NCBI GenBank assembly: GCA_965240325.2
Contig: OZ251235.1
Location: forward strand, 558,001-622,000
Origin: Rebecca billardiae RCC1528
Lineage: Eukaryota; Haptophyta
Direction: 5' to 3'
DNA length: 64,000 nt
Shown here: piece by piece, positions 21,101 to 32,945 of the stretch
Numbering within the stretch: position 1 is the first letter of the stretch
Layout: every line of letters starts with the position of its first letter
The notes under the pieces: model-generated
The model's input: the letters and a program-made list of their open reading frames with translations, nothing else
Database searches by the model: none
Told to the model about the DNA's origin: nothing
Position numbers and translations under genes: made by a program

Positions 21101-24100
21101 CGCTCGATATCAATTTGTACGCGCACAGCAGAGCAGACATCACAGCCATGATGCAGGACCTCGTCGACTTTTTGTGGTACTATGATATGGAGCCCAACTA
21201 CCCCAAATCCAAGGTGGCAGTGTATGTGCCCCCTGGGCACGCACAGGTGGACCCAATACAGGTCATCAACAGGGCAACTGGACAAGCTGCTCTCATAGAC
21301 ACGTTGCAGGATGGCGAATACTTCACGTATGCAGGGGTGGTGACCAACATTCATCTGGCAACTGACAGGATGTTCGCCAGTCTCAAGGCCAGAGTGGCCA
21401 AAGCCGCCGCGCGGGTGCAGGCAGCTGACTGCTGCACCGAGACCAAAAAGCTACTCACTGTGTGGGATGTCACGTCGATATTATTCTACTTCTACGAGGT
21501 GGTTGGCATGTCCAGGGGCAGACTCAACCAGCTGCAAAGCCTCATGGTGGAGCCAGTGGTCAGGAGTGCTGCCCTGCCAGGGCGCATCGCATACGAGGCA
21601 GCGTGCTTTCCTCCCCAGTTCCTGGGCCTAGGCCTCGTCAATCTACATGCGCACCTGGAGAGTGTCCAGGCACACGCGTACTACCACTTCCTGGCAGATG
21701 ACCCACGTGGGCTATGTGCGCGCACGTCCATGGCAGCCATGGGTGCCCTGCAATCAGTAGAGCACCCAGCACGGGCGCGCGTACGCGGCGCCTCTACATT
21801 TGCCTCCACCATCGTCACCGGGAGAAATTCTGTACGACGCATGGGGTGGGCACTGCTCCCGTCCGAAGTGAATCTCGGCAGCAAGCTGATGCAGCAGCTG
21901 GCCCCCGGGCTCGGGATGCTGGCCACAAACCGGACCCACAGGGCATATACAAGACTCGCCGCAATGCCAGGGGCAGCTGCCCTCCCCTGCTTGGCACCAC
22001 ACGGCCTTCCTGACGCGAACGGAGAGAGGCTCAGCCGGATCGAGCACTCACTGGTGGACGGTACCCAGCACGTGTTGCTAGGTGTGCTCATGCAACAGCC
22101 ACCAAGACAGATGGTCTCCACTGCGTTCTATGCGGAGCTGTCCTCACTGCCACATAGGTCCCGCCCGGCGGTGATACTGGCAGTGAGGGATATGCTGAGG
22201 GCAGTCCTGACCGACCAGAGCTACTACAGGTACCTGGGGCACGTGCCTGCCGCCAAGCGTACTGTCTGTGATCCACCCAATCCCCGCCATCTGCCTGCAC
22301 TTCCTGTGCCTGGCATGCTAATGGTGGCCACGGACGGCTCATTCGATGCAGAGAACGGGCAGGCAGCGTGTGCCTTTTCCTTCTTCAACGGCAACAATTA
22401 CACTGCCCCTGTGCATGTGTATTGCTCCAAGTTCGCGGGGCACCAGGCACCAGGCCCAGCCGAATTCATGGCCATCACAGATGCATTGGTGCAGATAGAC
22501 CCCACCGCCAACCTGCTGGTGTGCACTGACCTGCAGGAAATGGTAAAGGCCGCCGAAATGTGGCAAAACGACCCCTGGGACCGACGACTTCGGCAGGGGC
22601 ACCACGCGTACGCCCCATACATCGCCAGGGTCATGAGCCTGGTGGGCTGGCGCCGCTTGCGGCATGGCAGCACCACTTCATTCGAGCATGTCAAGGCGCA
22701 CTCTGCTGACGATGCTGCTGCGCGACACCTCAGCCTCACACACAACCCGGGGGACCAGCACTGCACTGTCAGCCAACACAGTGTGGCGGCTTTGCGCCAA
22801 GAAGGGATGAACCCCAAAACCCTGCTCAACGCATGCAGCGATGCGGGGGCCAAGCTCTGCTGCTCTGACCCCGCAACCCCCTGTGTGACTCACAAGAGAG
22901 GTGGCCACCCAAATGCGGGTTCCCATGCGATGGTACAGCTGGCCGATGGAGAGCCAGTGGCAGGCCGAATCAAGCCCCTTGTGTATGACAGTGTGCTATC
23001 ACAAAGGGCAACCCACCTGCAAGTCACCAAGTCCAGCTGTGACTTGGTGGGTGAATGGACCGGCGTGTGGCCAGAGGCCTCCACTGGCGTACTACGGACC
23101 TGGCAGGCCAACACTGTGCCTGCCTACTACATACTCCACCACGGATATGAGTTCCTGCAGCCTGCTGCCTTGCGAGACCCGACGTTGCTCTCTGTGCGAT
23201 TCCAGTCGGGGGCGGCATTTAGCGATGCCTGCCCCCTCTGCGATCATGCTCCACTGCTACATCCAGCGCCAGATACTGAGCACCACCTCTTCTCTGAGTG
23301 CCCTGAGGTCGATGCCTACCGAATGGCTGCTGCCAGAAGCGTATCGCATGTAATTGAGCCATTCATGCAGGGACAGGCTGCAGCATGGAACTTGGCACGT
23401 CACGTGTGCTCTGGGGCTGCTCTCATGGGCAGGGTGCCCAGCACACTGAAGACCACTGTGGGGGGCAACGTGCATCTCGGCAGGACCATGCACGTGGCCT
23501 TACTGAAGGCAGGGCTAGGCATCATGCAGGCCCGCAAGGACGTGGACTCCCAGCTGTCGAAGGCAGGATGTCTCCTTCGACATGCCAGGGAGCTTCGGCC
23601 GCCGCCTGGGCACGGCCCAGGGGGGCAGCCCCCACCCCCACAGGCACAGGCAGGCCCAGGAGGGGCGATTGCCATGAATAATCAGTTGCAAGGACCACCT
23701 GTCATCCAGCAGCAACCCCCTGCCCAGGCTGGCCAGGGCTGGCAGGCAGGCGCGGGGCAGGCCAACCTGCACCAGCCCATAGCGCGCGGTCACCACGTGC
23801 GCCCCCAGTCACTCTCGCAGGCGTGGCCCCTTCAGCGTGCTCGCCCCCTCCCTATGGTGATTGCGTGGCCTCTGCAGCCTGCCACACCTCTTGTGGCATG
23901 GCCGCTCCAATATGCCACCCCGCTGGCTCGCAGCAATGTGGGTCCGCCGGACAATATGTTGACACATGGGGGCCCTGAGATGGAGGCAGACCCGGCTGCT
24001 GGCAGTCACACTGGTAACGGAGCTCATAGCGGACTTACACAGTCAGACACTGGACAGCAGGCCGCACAGCCGCCTGCTGGCTCTGCCAGGCCACCGGCAG

Positions 24101-24480
24101 CCCCCAGGCGCGGGCTGCCTCCTCCTAGTCAAGCGCAGCAGGACAGCCCCCCGCCCAAACGACACTGCCCACCCCGCCAGGCAAATGTGCCGCAGCGGAG
24201 CACGCTACCCCCTGCACAGCGCAGCAGGAAGAGGCGAGCGAACGACACCTCCCCAGGCGTATTAGCCATCGCCACCACTTTGCTTGCTTCCTACAGCGGC
24301 CCACGCCCGGACTTGATGCCCGATGTAGCACACATGTCTGACATGACCTCCTCTACCTCCATAGCTGCACGAGTGAAATACAGGCGCCTCGCTGCCAGGG
24401 CCAGTGGCCCAGACCCCTGCCCAGCTACTGGGCTCGATGACAGTCCCCCCAGCTCCCTTCCCCGCGCAGGGATCGGCTAG
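20995..24480 (+). pseudogene. LINE polyprotein C-terminal fragment (RT end, RNase H, zinc knuckle)
   Basis: An open frame of up to 1161 codons without stops. DINLYAHSRADI matches the sequence just after the RT catalytic Asp pair; the expected YADD reads AALD, so the first Asp is missing or lies outside the element. The RT thumb follows (MEPNYPKSKVAVY). RNase H spans residues about 441-580 with its acidic set: VATDGSFD, PAEFMAI, CTDLQEM, and HVKAHSADD carrying the His. A zinc motif CPLCDH...HH...CPE is near 746-775. The last about 290 residues are Pro/Gln/Ala-rich. This is retrotransposon ORF2 material of a clade that carries RNase H. It cannot be active because most of the RT is absent, but the lack of stops suggests recent insertion. 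Confidence 0.8.
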
Positions 24481-24805
24481 TGGCTGGCCCTCTGCCCACA
24501 CTGGGGCACCCTAGGGGGTGCCCCTGCTGCCGACTCGGCTCAAACTCGATGATCTTGAATTGCAAGGCCGTACACTGCTTGTACCTGGGACCACCCCACA
24601 GTGTTGGGCTCGTATGCTGTTGGCAATGGCATACCCCCGCCCCCTCTGGAGGCGGGCTGTCCACAGTGGAGTGGTGTCAAGACACTAGGTGTCTCGGTCA
24701 GTGGTTTGAGGTTGGGTGAGGGTGGTGGTTGGTTGGGGGCTGGCCAGGGTAGGGCTGGAGGCTTCGGCCGCCAGCCTGATCACCCGGAGCCCGTTATAAA
24801 GGGGA
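21100..24805 (+). mobile_element. 5'-truncated LINE (non-LTR retrotransposon)
   Basis: The segment has noticeably lower GC and more CA/TG-rich codons than host genes. It encodes the end of a reverse transcriptase, an RNase H domain and a zf-RVT-like zinc motif, then has about 320 bp of 3' untranslated sequence to about 24800. Similarity starts just at the reverse-transcriptase YADD region, so the RT fingers and palm are absent: a classic 5' truncation. The exact 3' end is not defined because no poly(A) tail or target-site duplication was recognised. Confidence 0.82.
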
Positions 24806-24852
24806 ATTTAAACGCTTGCTGCTTCGTGACGCCTCCCGCCCCTGCGTCGGTG

Positions 24853-26817
24853 TCATCCTGCGGGAAGGCGCGAGGCCAGCTGCTCGTGCGGCGCAGGCCA
24901 CTCGCCTGAGTCCGGCCCAGCGGCAGCGGAGCCAGCGGCTGGCAGCGCCGTCGCATCATCATTACTTTGAAGGCCATCGGAGTTACGGATGGTCACGACA
25001 CCGCCGATGCCCGGCGCACCATGGGCGCTGGGCGGCACGTCCACGCGCCCGCGGCTGCCGCGCGTACGCGCCTCGACCGCGCCCGGCCGGCGGATCGTGG
25101 ACCCGCCGAGCCCATACCCACCTGCCCCCGGCCCCGCGGCCGGGCCGTGCCCGCGCGGCGCGGGCTCTGCCCCGAGGCTCAGGGCAGCGAGGCCCACGCC
25201 TGCGCTCAGTCGCTCGCCGTCAAGCTCGTGCGCGTGCGAGCGGGCGAGGTCGCCGAGGTCGCGCGCGCGCGCGCCGCGCTCCGCCTCCACCCTCGCCAGC
25301 TGCGCGCGCAGCAGCACCGCCAAGCCCTCCAGCTGCGTGATGGACAGGGCGCCGAGCGCGGCCGGCGGCGCCACGAGCTCAGCCGCGCTCAGAGCGAGCT
25401 CGGTCGAGCGCGGCAGCAGCGAGCGCAGCGCGTGCTCCAGCGAGGCACAGCGCTCGCACGCGTGCGCGGACGCGCCGTCCTCCTCCTCTTCGTTCGCAGC
25501 GCGCGCGGCGCTGCCCACGCCGCCGACAGCGCCTCCTCTCGCGGCGTGCGCCCTCGGGGGTGCGGCGACGGCACCGGAATTGGCATCGGCGGAGTTGACA
25601 ACGGCAGGATGGGCATTGGCGGAATTATTGGCGCCGGCGGCGGCACCGCCGACGGTGGCCGCCGGTTGAGCCCGCTCTGCCGATGCCGCGGGCGCGCGCT
25701 CGGGCGGCGCCCCGCCGCGCTTGCTCGCACGTCGCCGGCTGCCGCGCGCGGTGCACACCGTGGTCCACGTCGCGTCCGGCGGCTCGCCGCCCTCGTCCGT
25801 CTCCGACGCCTTGCGCGGCGCGGGCGTGGGCTCGGCGCCGCTCGGCCGCGCGGCGGCCGGCGCGGCCGCGCACGCCCCGGCCGTCAGCTCCGGCGCCGGC
25901 GGGGTTGCGACGGTCCGGGCGGGTGGTTCCGCATCTGCGTCGGCTGCGTCGGCGGCAGCCCGGTGGCCCTCGCCACCGCGCCCCCCTTCAGCACCCGCGC
26001 TCGCCCGCGCCTCCGTCCGCTTGGCCGCCGCCGCGCCTCGCCCCGGCAGGAGCGCGGGGCCGTCCTCACCGGTCTGGCAGCGGCCGCGCCGCGCCGCCGT
26101 GGCCGCGCGCGGTGCGCCGCGCGCTGGGTCGGCGTCGAGAAGCTCGGCGGTCGCGGCATTGGCCAGCGCCGCTCGCCGCGCGCGCTCGGCCTCGAGCACC
26201 TCCACGATCGCCGCGGCCGAGCCGCGCGCGTCACTGCCGCCCGTGGCCGGCTCGCACCGCGCGCGCGCCACGTCGAGGGCAGACGCACGCGTGCGCGCGT
26301 TCGTCGCGTGGACATCGGCGCGCGCGGAGATGAGCGCGCGGACGAGCTCGGCGGTGGCGCCTCGGCACGCGAGGACGAGCGCATTGTCGCCGTGCTTGTT
26401 CGCCTGCTCGAGCGTGCTCGCGCGCGCGCGCTCGTCCAGGCTGCCGAGGAGGGCGACCACGGCGTGCACGTGCCCACCGCCTGCGCACGCCATCATGAGG
26501 GGCGTGTTGCCCTGCCGACTGGGGCGCGTGAGCGCGACCGCGCTGGCCGCGCCAATGTGCCGCAGCGCGTCCGCGTGCCCGTGCATTGCGGCGAAGTGCG
26601 CCGCCGTGTTGCCGATCGGCAGGCGCGCGTGCACGTTGGCGCGCGCGTCAAGCAGCGGGCGCACGGCGGCCGCGTGGTGTTCGCACGCGACCATCAACGG
26701 CGTGACGCCGGCGCGATCCTGAGCGTTGACGTCAACGCTGCCGTCCGCGAGGAGCTGCGCGATGGCCTCATCGTCGGCGTACCGTACCGCAGCGTGCAAT
26801 TTTTCGTCGCGACTCAT
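24853..26817 (-). CDS. Ankyrin-repeat protein
   Basis: About 654 residues from the ATG at 26817, chosen because it directly precedes the repeats; the frame is open to an ATG at 26997. Four to five ankyrin repeats fill the first about 190 residues: DEKLHAAVRYADDEAIAQLL, GVTPLMVACEHHA, GNTAAHFAAMHGHADALRHI, GNTPLMMACAGGGHVHAVVA, GDNALVLACRGATAELVRAL. The rest is Ala/Pro-rich and poorly conserved, with a WTTV motif, a Cys pair (CERCASLEHALRSLLP) and a possible short coiled coil (QLARVEAERGARARDL). It probably acts as a binding scaffold; the partner is unknown. Its 3' end abuts the LINE 3' end, so the last codons could be altered by that insertion. Confidence 0.72.
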   Translation of the reverse strand: MSRDEKLHAAVRYADDEAIAQLLADGSVDVNAQDRAGVTPLMVACEHHAAAVRPLLDARANVHARLPIGNTAAHFAAMHGHADALRHIGAASAVALTRPSRQGNTPLMMACAGGGHVHAVVALLGSLDERARASTLEQANKHGDNALVLACRGATAELVRALISARADVHATNARTRASALDVARARCEPATGGSDARGSAAAIVEVLEAERARRAALANAATAELLDADPARGAPRAATAARRGRCQTGEDGPALLPGRGAAAAKRTEARASAGAEGGRGGEGHRAAADAADADAEPPARTVATPPAPELTAGACAAAPAAARPSGAEPTPAPRKASETDEGGEPPDATWTTVCTARGSRRRASKRGGAPPERAPAASAERAQPAATVGGAAAGANNSANAHPAVVNSADANSGAVAAPPRAHAARGGAVGGVGSAARAANEEEEDGASAHACERCASLEHALRSLLPRSTELALSAAELVAPPAALGALSITQLEGLAVLLRAQLARVEAERGARARDLGDLARSHAHELDGERLSAGVGLAALSLGAEPAPRGHGPAAGPGAGGYGLGGSTIRRPGAVEARTRGSRGRVDVPPSAHGAPGIGGVVTIRNSDGLQSNDDATALPAAGSAAAGPDSGEWPAPHEQLASRLPAG

Positions 26818-28431
26818 AGAAGTATCAGTACTGGTAGCCGTCCGCCATCGTGCAGCGTCCAGCTGCAGCATGCCGCATGCGGCGTCCGGGCTTCTGCTCG
26901 GCGAGAGGCGCCGCAGAGCAACAGTACCCACTGGGGACACGGCACCCAGGGTCGGAGAAATCAGAAAATCGGCGCGCTTTTTATTTCCGCCTTGCATTTA
27001 TTCAGCCGCGCGCTGCGCGGCGGACGCGCGCGTCTCGGGCGAGCGGGCGACGGCGCCGCGCTCCCGTGCGTGTGGACGATCCCGCGAGCGCAGAGCCGGC
27101 GAGCTAGGCTGGGCAGTCGTGCTGAAGTGCCATTCGCCGCTTCGCGCCGCGCATCGCATTCGGCTGTACTTGCCTCGGGCCAGCACTTGTCTGTGCACAC
27201 TGCCACACGGCCAGCCCGTCGCCCGCGTGCGCCATGCGAGGCGAGACACACACGGAGCATGCGCTTCCGCGCGTCGAGGCCTACGCTGTACCCACTGCGC
27301 TACCTTGCGCCGCCGCGCATGAGCGCGGGTCCGAACAGCTGCGTTCAGGTGTGCTGATTGCATCATTCATACGAGCCGATTGGTCGAACAAGCGCTCTGG
27401 CCCGACGATGACGTTGCAGCGCACGCCATGCTGATATGCGGTGACGCGGAGCATGTGCGCTCGCGCGGAGTGGCCACACGCGTGACCGCTGTCCAGCTCT
27501 GCCCCGGCATTGAACTCCCTGACTCGTGCTCCGACGTCAATCTTGGCCCGAGCTAGTACGTGCATGTATGCGTGCTGATGCAGAATATACCTGAACGAGG
27601 CCCATGATGGCCTGCCTGCGTGTATGTGCCTCCTCGGATGACACGGCGCGTGTATGAATGTGTGTATACTACCTTGTCAAGCAGTAGCTCACGTCTGGAC
27701 GTTCGTGTCGAACTTGACGGTGCGCGTCGCGCACACACGGTCAGCCTTGATAGACGCACCCGTGCAGCCGGAAGGCAGCATCAGCCTGCCTAAGACGTGA
27801 GCATCCAGCCCCGACGCCGCTTCCGGTGCCTGAATGGCGCGCGCTCCTTTCACGCGGGAATGTGCTCACTACATCACTATCCAGAAGGGCGCATGTCAGT
27901 GCTTTGCATGCTCACACGACCCTCGCCGTAGGTCGATGCCAACCGCTGCGTGATGCTCGATCATGCCTTTTGACGGCTGTGTGACCCGTGCAGATGCGTA
28001 TGCCAGGCAGCGTACTGTGACGAGCGATGCCGCGTGCATAAACTACCTGGACATTGCCCAGTGCAACCAAGTGCCGGACGCCGACGCCGCTGCTCGCGGC
28101 ACGCGTGCAGTCAGCCGAGGAATGCACACAACTTCCTTGTTGGTGCGGCGCACGCGATGGCCTGAGGCGCGGCGGATGCAGTGATTCCGAACGGCGAGCG
28201 GTGGAACGACGCAAATGGCTGCTCTTCAGCCGCGCTCAACCACGCGCACCGCCTTCGCGGGCACGCAACTACCGCAGGAGGGCGCGCAGTCGGCGCCCAT
28301 CTCGCCCCTCCAGCGCCGCCCAGCGCGCTGTCAGCGCAGCCGCCAGCGGCAGAGGTTGGTGGTGCTCTGACGGCATCACCAACATATTCGGAAAAGAAAA
28401 TCCCCACCCGAAATTCCTGCGCCCAGTGGGT
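26818..28431. other. 1.6-kb divergent intergenic region
   Basis: Lies between the divergent ankyrin and COG1 genes. GC is lower than in the genes, especially 27360-28120. I found no convincing ORF, repeat or RNA. An ATTGG CCAAT-type motif is near 27379. A frame open into COG1 begins at 28054, but its first codons look noncoding. Confidence 0.45.
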
Positions 28432-29019
28432 ATGGGGGACGACGAGTTCGCGGCGATCACCGTGGAGCGCGCCGAGGCGGAGGCGGCGCGGCTGGTGCAG
28501 CGGCACTCGCTTCAGGAGCTGAGCGGCGTGCAGTCGCGCGTGCGCGCTCGCCTCGACAAGGACGTGCGCCAGCTGCGCGAGCTCGTCGGCGAGAAGTACC
28601 GGACGCTGATTGAGTGCGCTGACGCGATCGACGCGATGCAGCAGTCGGCGCGCGAGGCGAGCGAGAGCCTGGGCGGCGCGAGTGCGCTGTGCGTGCAGCT
28701 CGAAGAGGCGTCCGCCGCGCTCGGCACGCGCGCGCTCGACGCGCCGCACGCCGCGCGGCCCACGGACGCCGCGCACGGCGCCGAGGGTGTTACGGCCGCG
28801 CACGAGGCACGTCGGGACGCAGTCGCGTGCGCCGCCTTCCTCGAGGCCGCGCCCGAGGCGATCTGGTCGGCGCTGGACGCGGAGGAGCCGCTGCGCGCGG
28901 CCTGGCTGCTGATCACCGCGCTCGCACTCGCCGAAGCGCCCGAGCTCGAGCAGCAGCTCGCGCTCGGCAGCGGCGGCGATTCGGCGGCGGCGGCGGGCGA
29001 TGTCTCTCAGGAGGGGGAG

Positions 29020-29052
<33 letters not shown>

Positions 29053-29604
29053 GCGGGGTACGGCGGCGCGGCGGCGGCGGGCGTCGCGAGCGGCGGCGCG
29101 CAGCTCGACGCCACGGCGCTCGTGGCGCTGGCGAGGGACGTGCGCGCACGCACCGAGCGGCAGCGCGCCCTCACCCTCGAGCTTGCAGACGGCATCGTGC
29201 GGGCGCCCGCGCGCTCCGTGCGCGCGCACGCGCACGCGCTCGCGGCGCTCGGGCTGCTCGCGCGCGCGACGGACGCGGAGGGGCAGTGGCGGCTGCTCGA
29301 CGGCTGCGCGCGCGAGGCGCACGCCGCGCTGCGCGCCGAGCCGGGCGCCGAGAGCGTCTCGCGCCTGCTGCGCGCCGCGCGCGCCCTGCGCGTCGCCCTT
29401 GTCCACAGCCACCTGCTCTTTGTCCCGGACTCGGCGCCACCGGACTCGGCGGCACCGGACTCGGCGGCACCGGACTCGGCGGCTCGCGAGGGCGCGTCGG
29501 CGCCGGGCGCGCACGGCGTGGTGGGCTCGGCGCTCGAGCGCGCCATCGCCGCCTTCGCCGTGCCCGCCGCCTCGCCGCCGCTCGCGAGCGCACACGCGCG
29601 GTGT

Positions 29605-29635
<31 letters not shown>

Positions 29636-32435
29636 ATGATGGCGGCGACGGCGGCGACGGCGGCGACGGCGACAGCGGCGACGGCGGCGGCGGCGGCGGC
29701 GGAGCGCCGGGCGACGGTGCCGCGCGCGACGAGGGCGCGCGCGACGAGGGCGCGCGCGCCCTCGTGGCGGCGTGCGCGCCCCTCGAGCGCGCGCCTGCCG
29801 CGCAGCGCACGCCCGCGCCGCTGCTCGCGCCGCCCGCGCGCACGCTCGACCGCGAGGACGTTTCCGAGAAAGTTCGCAGCTGGTGGGAGCAGGAGAGCGC
29901 GCGCGTCGCCGAGGGCGCGCGCGCGGTGCTCGAGCGCGTGGCGGAGCCGAGCGAGCTCGCGCGCGCGTGCGCGCTGCTCCGGCGCGCGACGCACGCGCGG
30001 CGCGGCGCGCCCTCCGCCTGGGCGCGCGCGTGCGCCGCGCTGCTCCCGCGCGCGGCGGCGGTGTGGGCGGAGCTCTGGCTGCCGCTGCTGCGCGGCCGCG
30101 CGGCTGCGCTCGTCGACGGCGCGCTCGACGCGATCGGCCTGGAGCGCGAGCTGGACGACGCGCTCCGCGCGGTGTCGTACGCGCCGGACGAGGCCGCGCC
30201 GCGCGCCAGCGCGGCGGCCGCCGTCGCCGCCGCCCGCGGCGCGGGCGCGCACGCCGTGGACTGCGCGGTGAAGGCGGTGCGCGCGCGCGTGACGGGCGCG
30301 CGCGCGCGGCTCGCGCCGCTGCTGAGCGCGGCGGCGGGCGCGGCGCCGGACGCTCCGGGCGCCGAGGCCCGCGCGGCCGCGCGAGACGGGGCGCCGCGCG
30401 CACCGCCCGGCTCGGCCGCTGGCGGCGGCGCGGCCGTCTCCGCCCGGCTCGCCGCCCACGGGCGGCACGGCGCGGCCGGCGGCGGCGGCGCGGCCGGCGG
30501 CGGCGGCGCGGCCGGAGTGGCGGAGGGCGGCGCGCGCTCCGACGACGAGGGCGGCGCCGAGGCTGGCGGCGCGGAGGGTGCGGCTGCTGCTGCGCTCATC
30601 GCGGGTGTGGACGAGGTGCTCGCCGCCGCCTGCGTCCGGCTCGGCGAACGGCTCGCGCGCACGCTCCGCGAGGCAGCGGCGGCACTCGCCGCCGAGGCGG
30701 ACGCGGCAGAGGCGGCCGCGGCGGCCAGCGACGCCGCCGCATGTGGCGCGCCCGCGCCCGCGCCGCCCGCGCAGCTCGGCGCGCCCTCGGCTGCCGGCGT
30801 CGCGCGCGCGCGCGCGCTCGCTGCGCGCGCGCGCGCCGCAGACGGCAGCCTCCTCCTCGGCGCGATCGCCTCCGCCCTCGCAGCTGACGGCTTCGGCGCG
30901 GCGGACGTCGTGTGTGCGGCGCACGGCGCGGGCGCGTGGGCGGCTGTGGCCGACGAGCTCACGGCCGCGGCCGCGAGCGCGCGCGCTGTCTGGCTGGCGT
31001 CGGTTGCCGACGGCTTCAGGCGCCGACTCACCGCCATGGCCCCCACCGTGTACGTGGCGCCGCCGCCCGCCGGCGCGGCCGCGCCCGACGGCGCCGACTC
31101 AGCGCTGCCGACAGCGGGCGGCGGCGGCGCGGCGGCCGAGCCCCCGCGCTCCGCCGCCGCCGAGTACGGCTGCAGAGGCCTGTTTGTGAGAGTGCGCGTT
31201 GCGGGGGAGCAGGCCTCGGGCGGCGCGGACGCGGCGGCCTCGGCGCGCGCGGCGCCGACGGATGATGCCGCCGCCGCCGAGCCCGGCTGCGCCGACGAGG
31301 ACGAGCTCGACCTCCCGTTGTACGCCTCAGCCGAGCTGTGCGCGGCGCTCGTCGAGCTGGCCGCCGAGTGCGCGCACGCGCGAGCGCTCGGCGCGCGGCT
31401 GTGCGCGGTCGCGGTCGCCGAGTTGCGCGGCGCGGTGTGGCGCGTGGTGCTGGGCTGCGCGCGCGACGCCGTCGCCGCGGTGGACGCCGCGGAAGGCGGC
31501 GCCGCCGGCGGCGGCGAGGACGCGAGCGCGCGCGCCCGCCGTGCGGAGGCCCACGCCATGCAGATTGCGTTCGATCTCAACTTTGTGCAGGCGCTCATGG
31601 GACCGCCAGGGGACACGGGTGCGCGCGGCGCGGCTGCGCGCGGCGCGGCTGCGCGCACGCCCCGATCTGACGCGCACGCCGCCGCCGCGCGCCACCCGCC
31701 GCCCTCCGCGCGCGCGCGCGCACCAGCCGACGCCGCGGCGCTGCGCCGCACGTCCGCGGACGTGAGCGCCCGGCTCGACCCGATCGACTGGGCACTGAGC
31801 GAGCCGCTGCTGCTGGCCGCGGCGCAGGCGTGCGCCGCGCGCTCTGCGCTGCTGGTCGGTGGGGCGGTGGGGCTGCCGGCGGGCGCGATGGCGCGGGGCA
31901 AGGTGCGCGCAGTCACGCCCGCCGCCGCCGCGTCACCTCGCCCGCGCGCCCGGCTGCCAGCGCACAGAGCAGCGCGCCACCCAGCCAACCGCCTGCCGGC
32001 CGCGCGTGCGCGCCGTGCACGGCAAACAACACCCGCGCGCGCGCGCGCCCTCTCGCGCGCCTGTCGCGGCGGCGTGCGCAGGGCACGGCTGCGGACGCTG
32101 TGAAGGCGGCGCTGCAGAGCGCGCCGAGCGCCCTGCCCCTCGCAGCGCCGTGCGCTCGCTTCGCCCTGCTGCCAGTCACACTGCCCCAGCTCGCGCCCGC
32201 CCAGCGCGCGGACGGCACCGGGCCTGCCGACAGGCAGGGCGGCGGGCGCGCCGGCGGGCGCGCCGGCGCGACGGGGGCAGCGACCGACGCCGAGCGGCGG
32301 CAGTCCACGGGCAGCCTGTCTTCGGCGCTTGCGGGCGCGGCCGCGGGCGGCGCGAGCCGCGCGGGCGGAGGCCGTGCGCCTGCCAAGCAGAGCAGCAGGC
32401 CGTGGGCAGCGTGGCTGGGTGGTGGTACGCTGTAG
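28432..32435 (+). CDS. COG1: COG1, conserved oligomeric Golgi complex subunit 1
   Basis: Subunit of the COG tethering complex for retrograde vesicles at the Golgi. Exons 28432-31902 and 32082-32435 give 1274 residues, against about 980 in human; the excess is low-complexity Ala/Gly/Asp-rich inserts. The N-terminus matches COG1/Vps51 proteins well: ELSGVQSRVRARLDKDVRQL then LVGEKYRTLIECADAIDAM. Near the C-terminus, AFDLNFVQALMG and DPIDWALSEPLLLAA match the human COG1 end. The 179-nt intron (GTGCGC...GCGCAG) joins in phase 0 (ARGK/GTAADAVKAAL). ATG 28432 starts MGDDEFAAITVERAEAEA just before the conserved region. More introns may hide in the low-complexity middle (about 29000-31200), since frame alone cannot exclude them. 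Confidence 0.85.
29610..29705 (+). repeat. GAC/GGC trinucleotide tract inside COG1
   Basis: A run of GACGAC and GGCGGCGAC-type units encodes Asp and Gly runs in COG1. It is in frame and probably length-variable. Similar GGC tracts lie at about 29020-29060 and 30480-30520. Confidence 0.7.
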
Positions 32436-32945
32436 AGTGACGAGACTGATATACATGTCCGGATGATATGAGCATGCAGTCGAGCCAGGCTGCGCACTCG
32501 GCAGTCCGCCGCCGCAGTCGGCAGTGCCGCAGTGCAGCGCATGCATGGCAAGGCCGCCGAGTGCGCAGCTGCTGCTCATCATCATCAGGCTGGTCATCAC
32601 TGCTGCGTGGACTACGAATGTTGTCGGCGTCGCCGCCGACCGCGCTGTGCTGCCTGATTAAAGGCGGGCTGATTGTAGTCGTAGTCGTAGTTATTGACGA
32701 TATATATGATGCATGATTATATGGCGTCGTAATATATATATAGGCGGCCCGCGCCGCCTCCGCCTCGGGCCCGGCCGTCCGGGAGGTCGGATCGGATGAC
32801 CGCCAAACCGGCCGTCTTGAGCCCGCGTGTCCGTGTGATCCATGATGCCAGCAGCATAGGCAGGAACTCGTGCTACTTGCTAGCCCGCGTGTCCGTGTGA
32901 TCCACGATGCCAGCAGCATAGGCAGGAGTGCTACTTGCTAGCCGG
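32436..32945. other. convergent spacer with tandem repeat
   Basis: About 510 bp between the 3' ends of COG1 and the GT25-like gene. It has an AT-rich section at 32660-32750 (TATATATA) and a two-copy 62-bp repeat at 32821-32941 that reaches the end of the glycosyltransferase gene. Confidence 0.5.
32821..32941. repeat. two-copy 62-bp tandem repeat
   Basis: GCCCGCGTGTCCGTGTGATC starts one unit at 32821 and another at 32883. The units are nearly identical through GCCAGCAGCATAGGCAGGA and CTACTTGCTA, differing by a substitution and a few-base indel. Confidence 0.85.

Noticed and set aside
28111-32600. Long minus-strand frames of 937 and 1197 codons over COG1
   Set aside because: Low-complexity Arg/Ala/Ser shadows of the COG1 coding strand; no recognisable domain.
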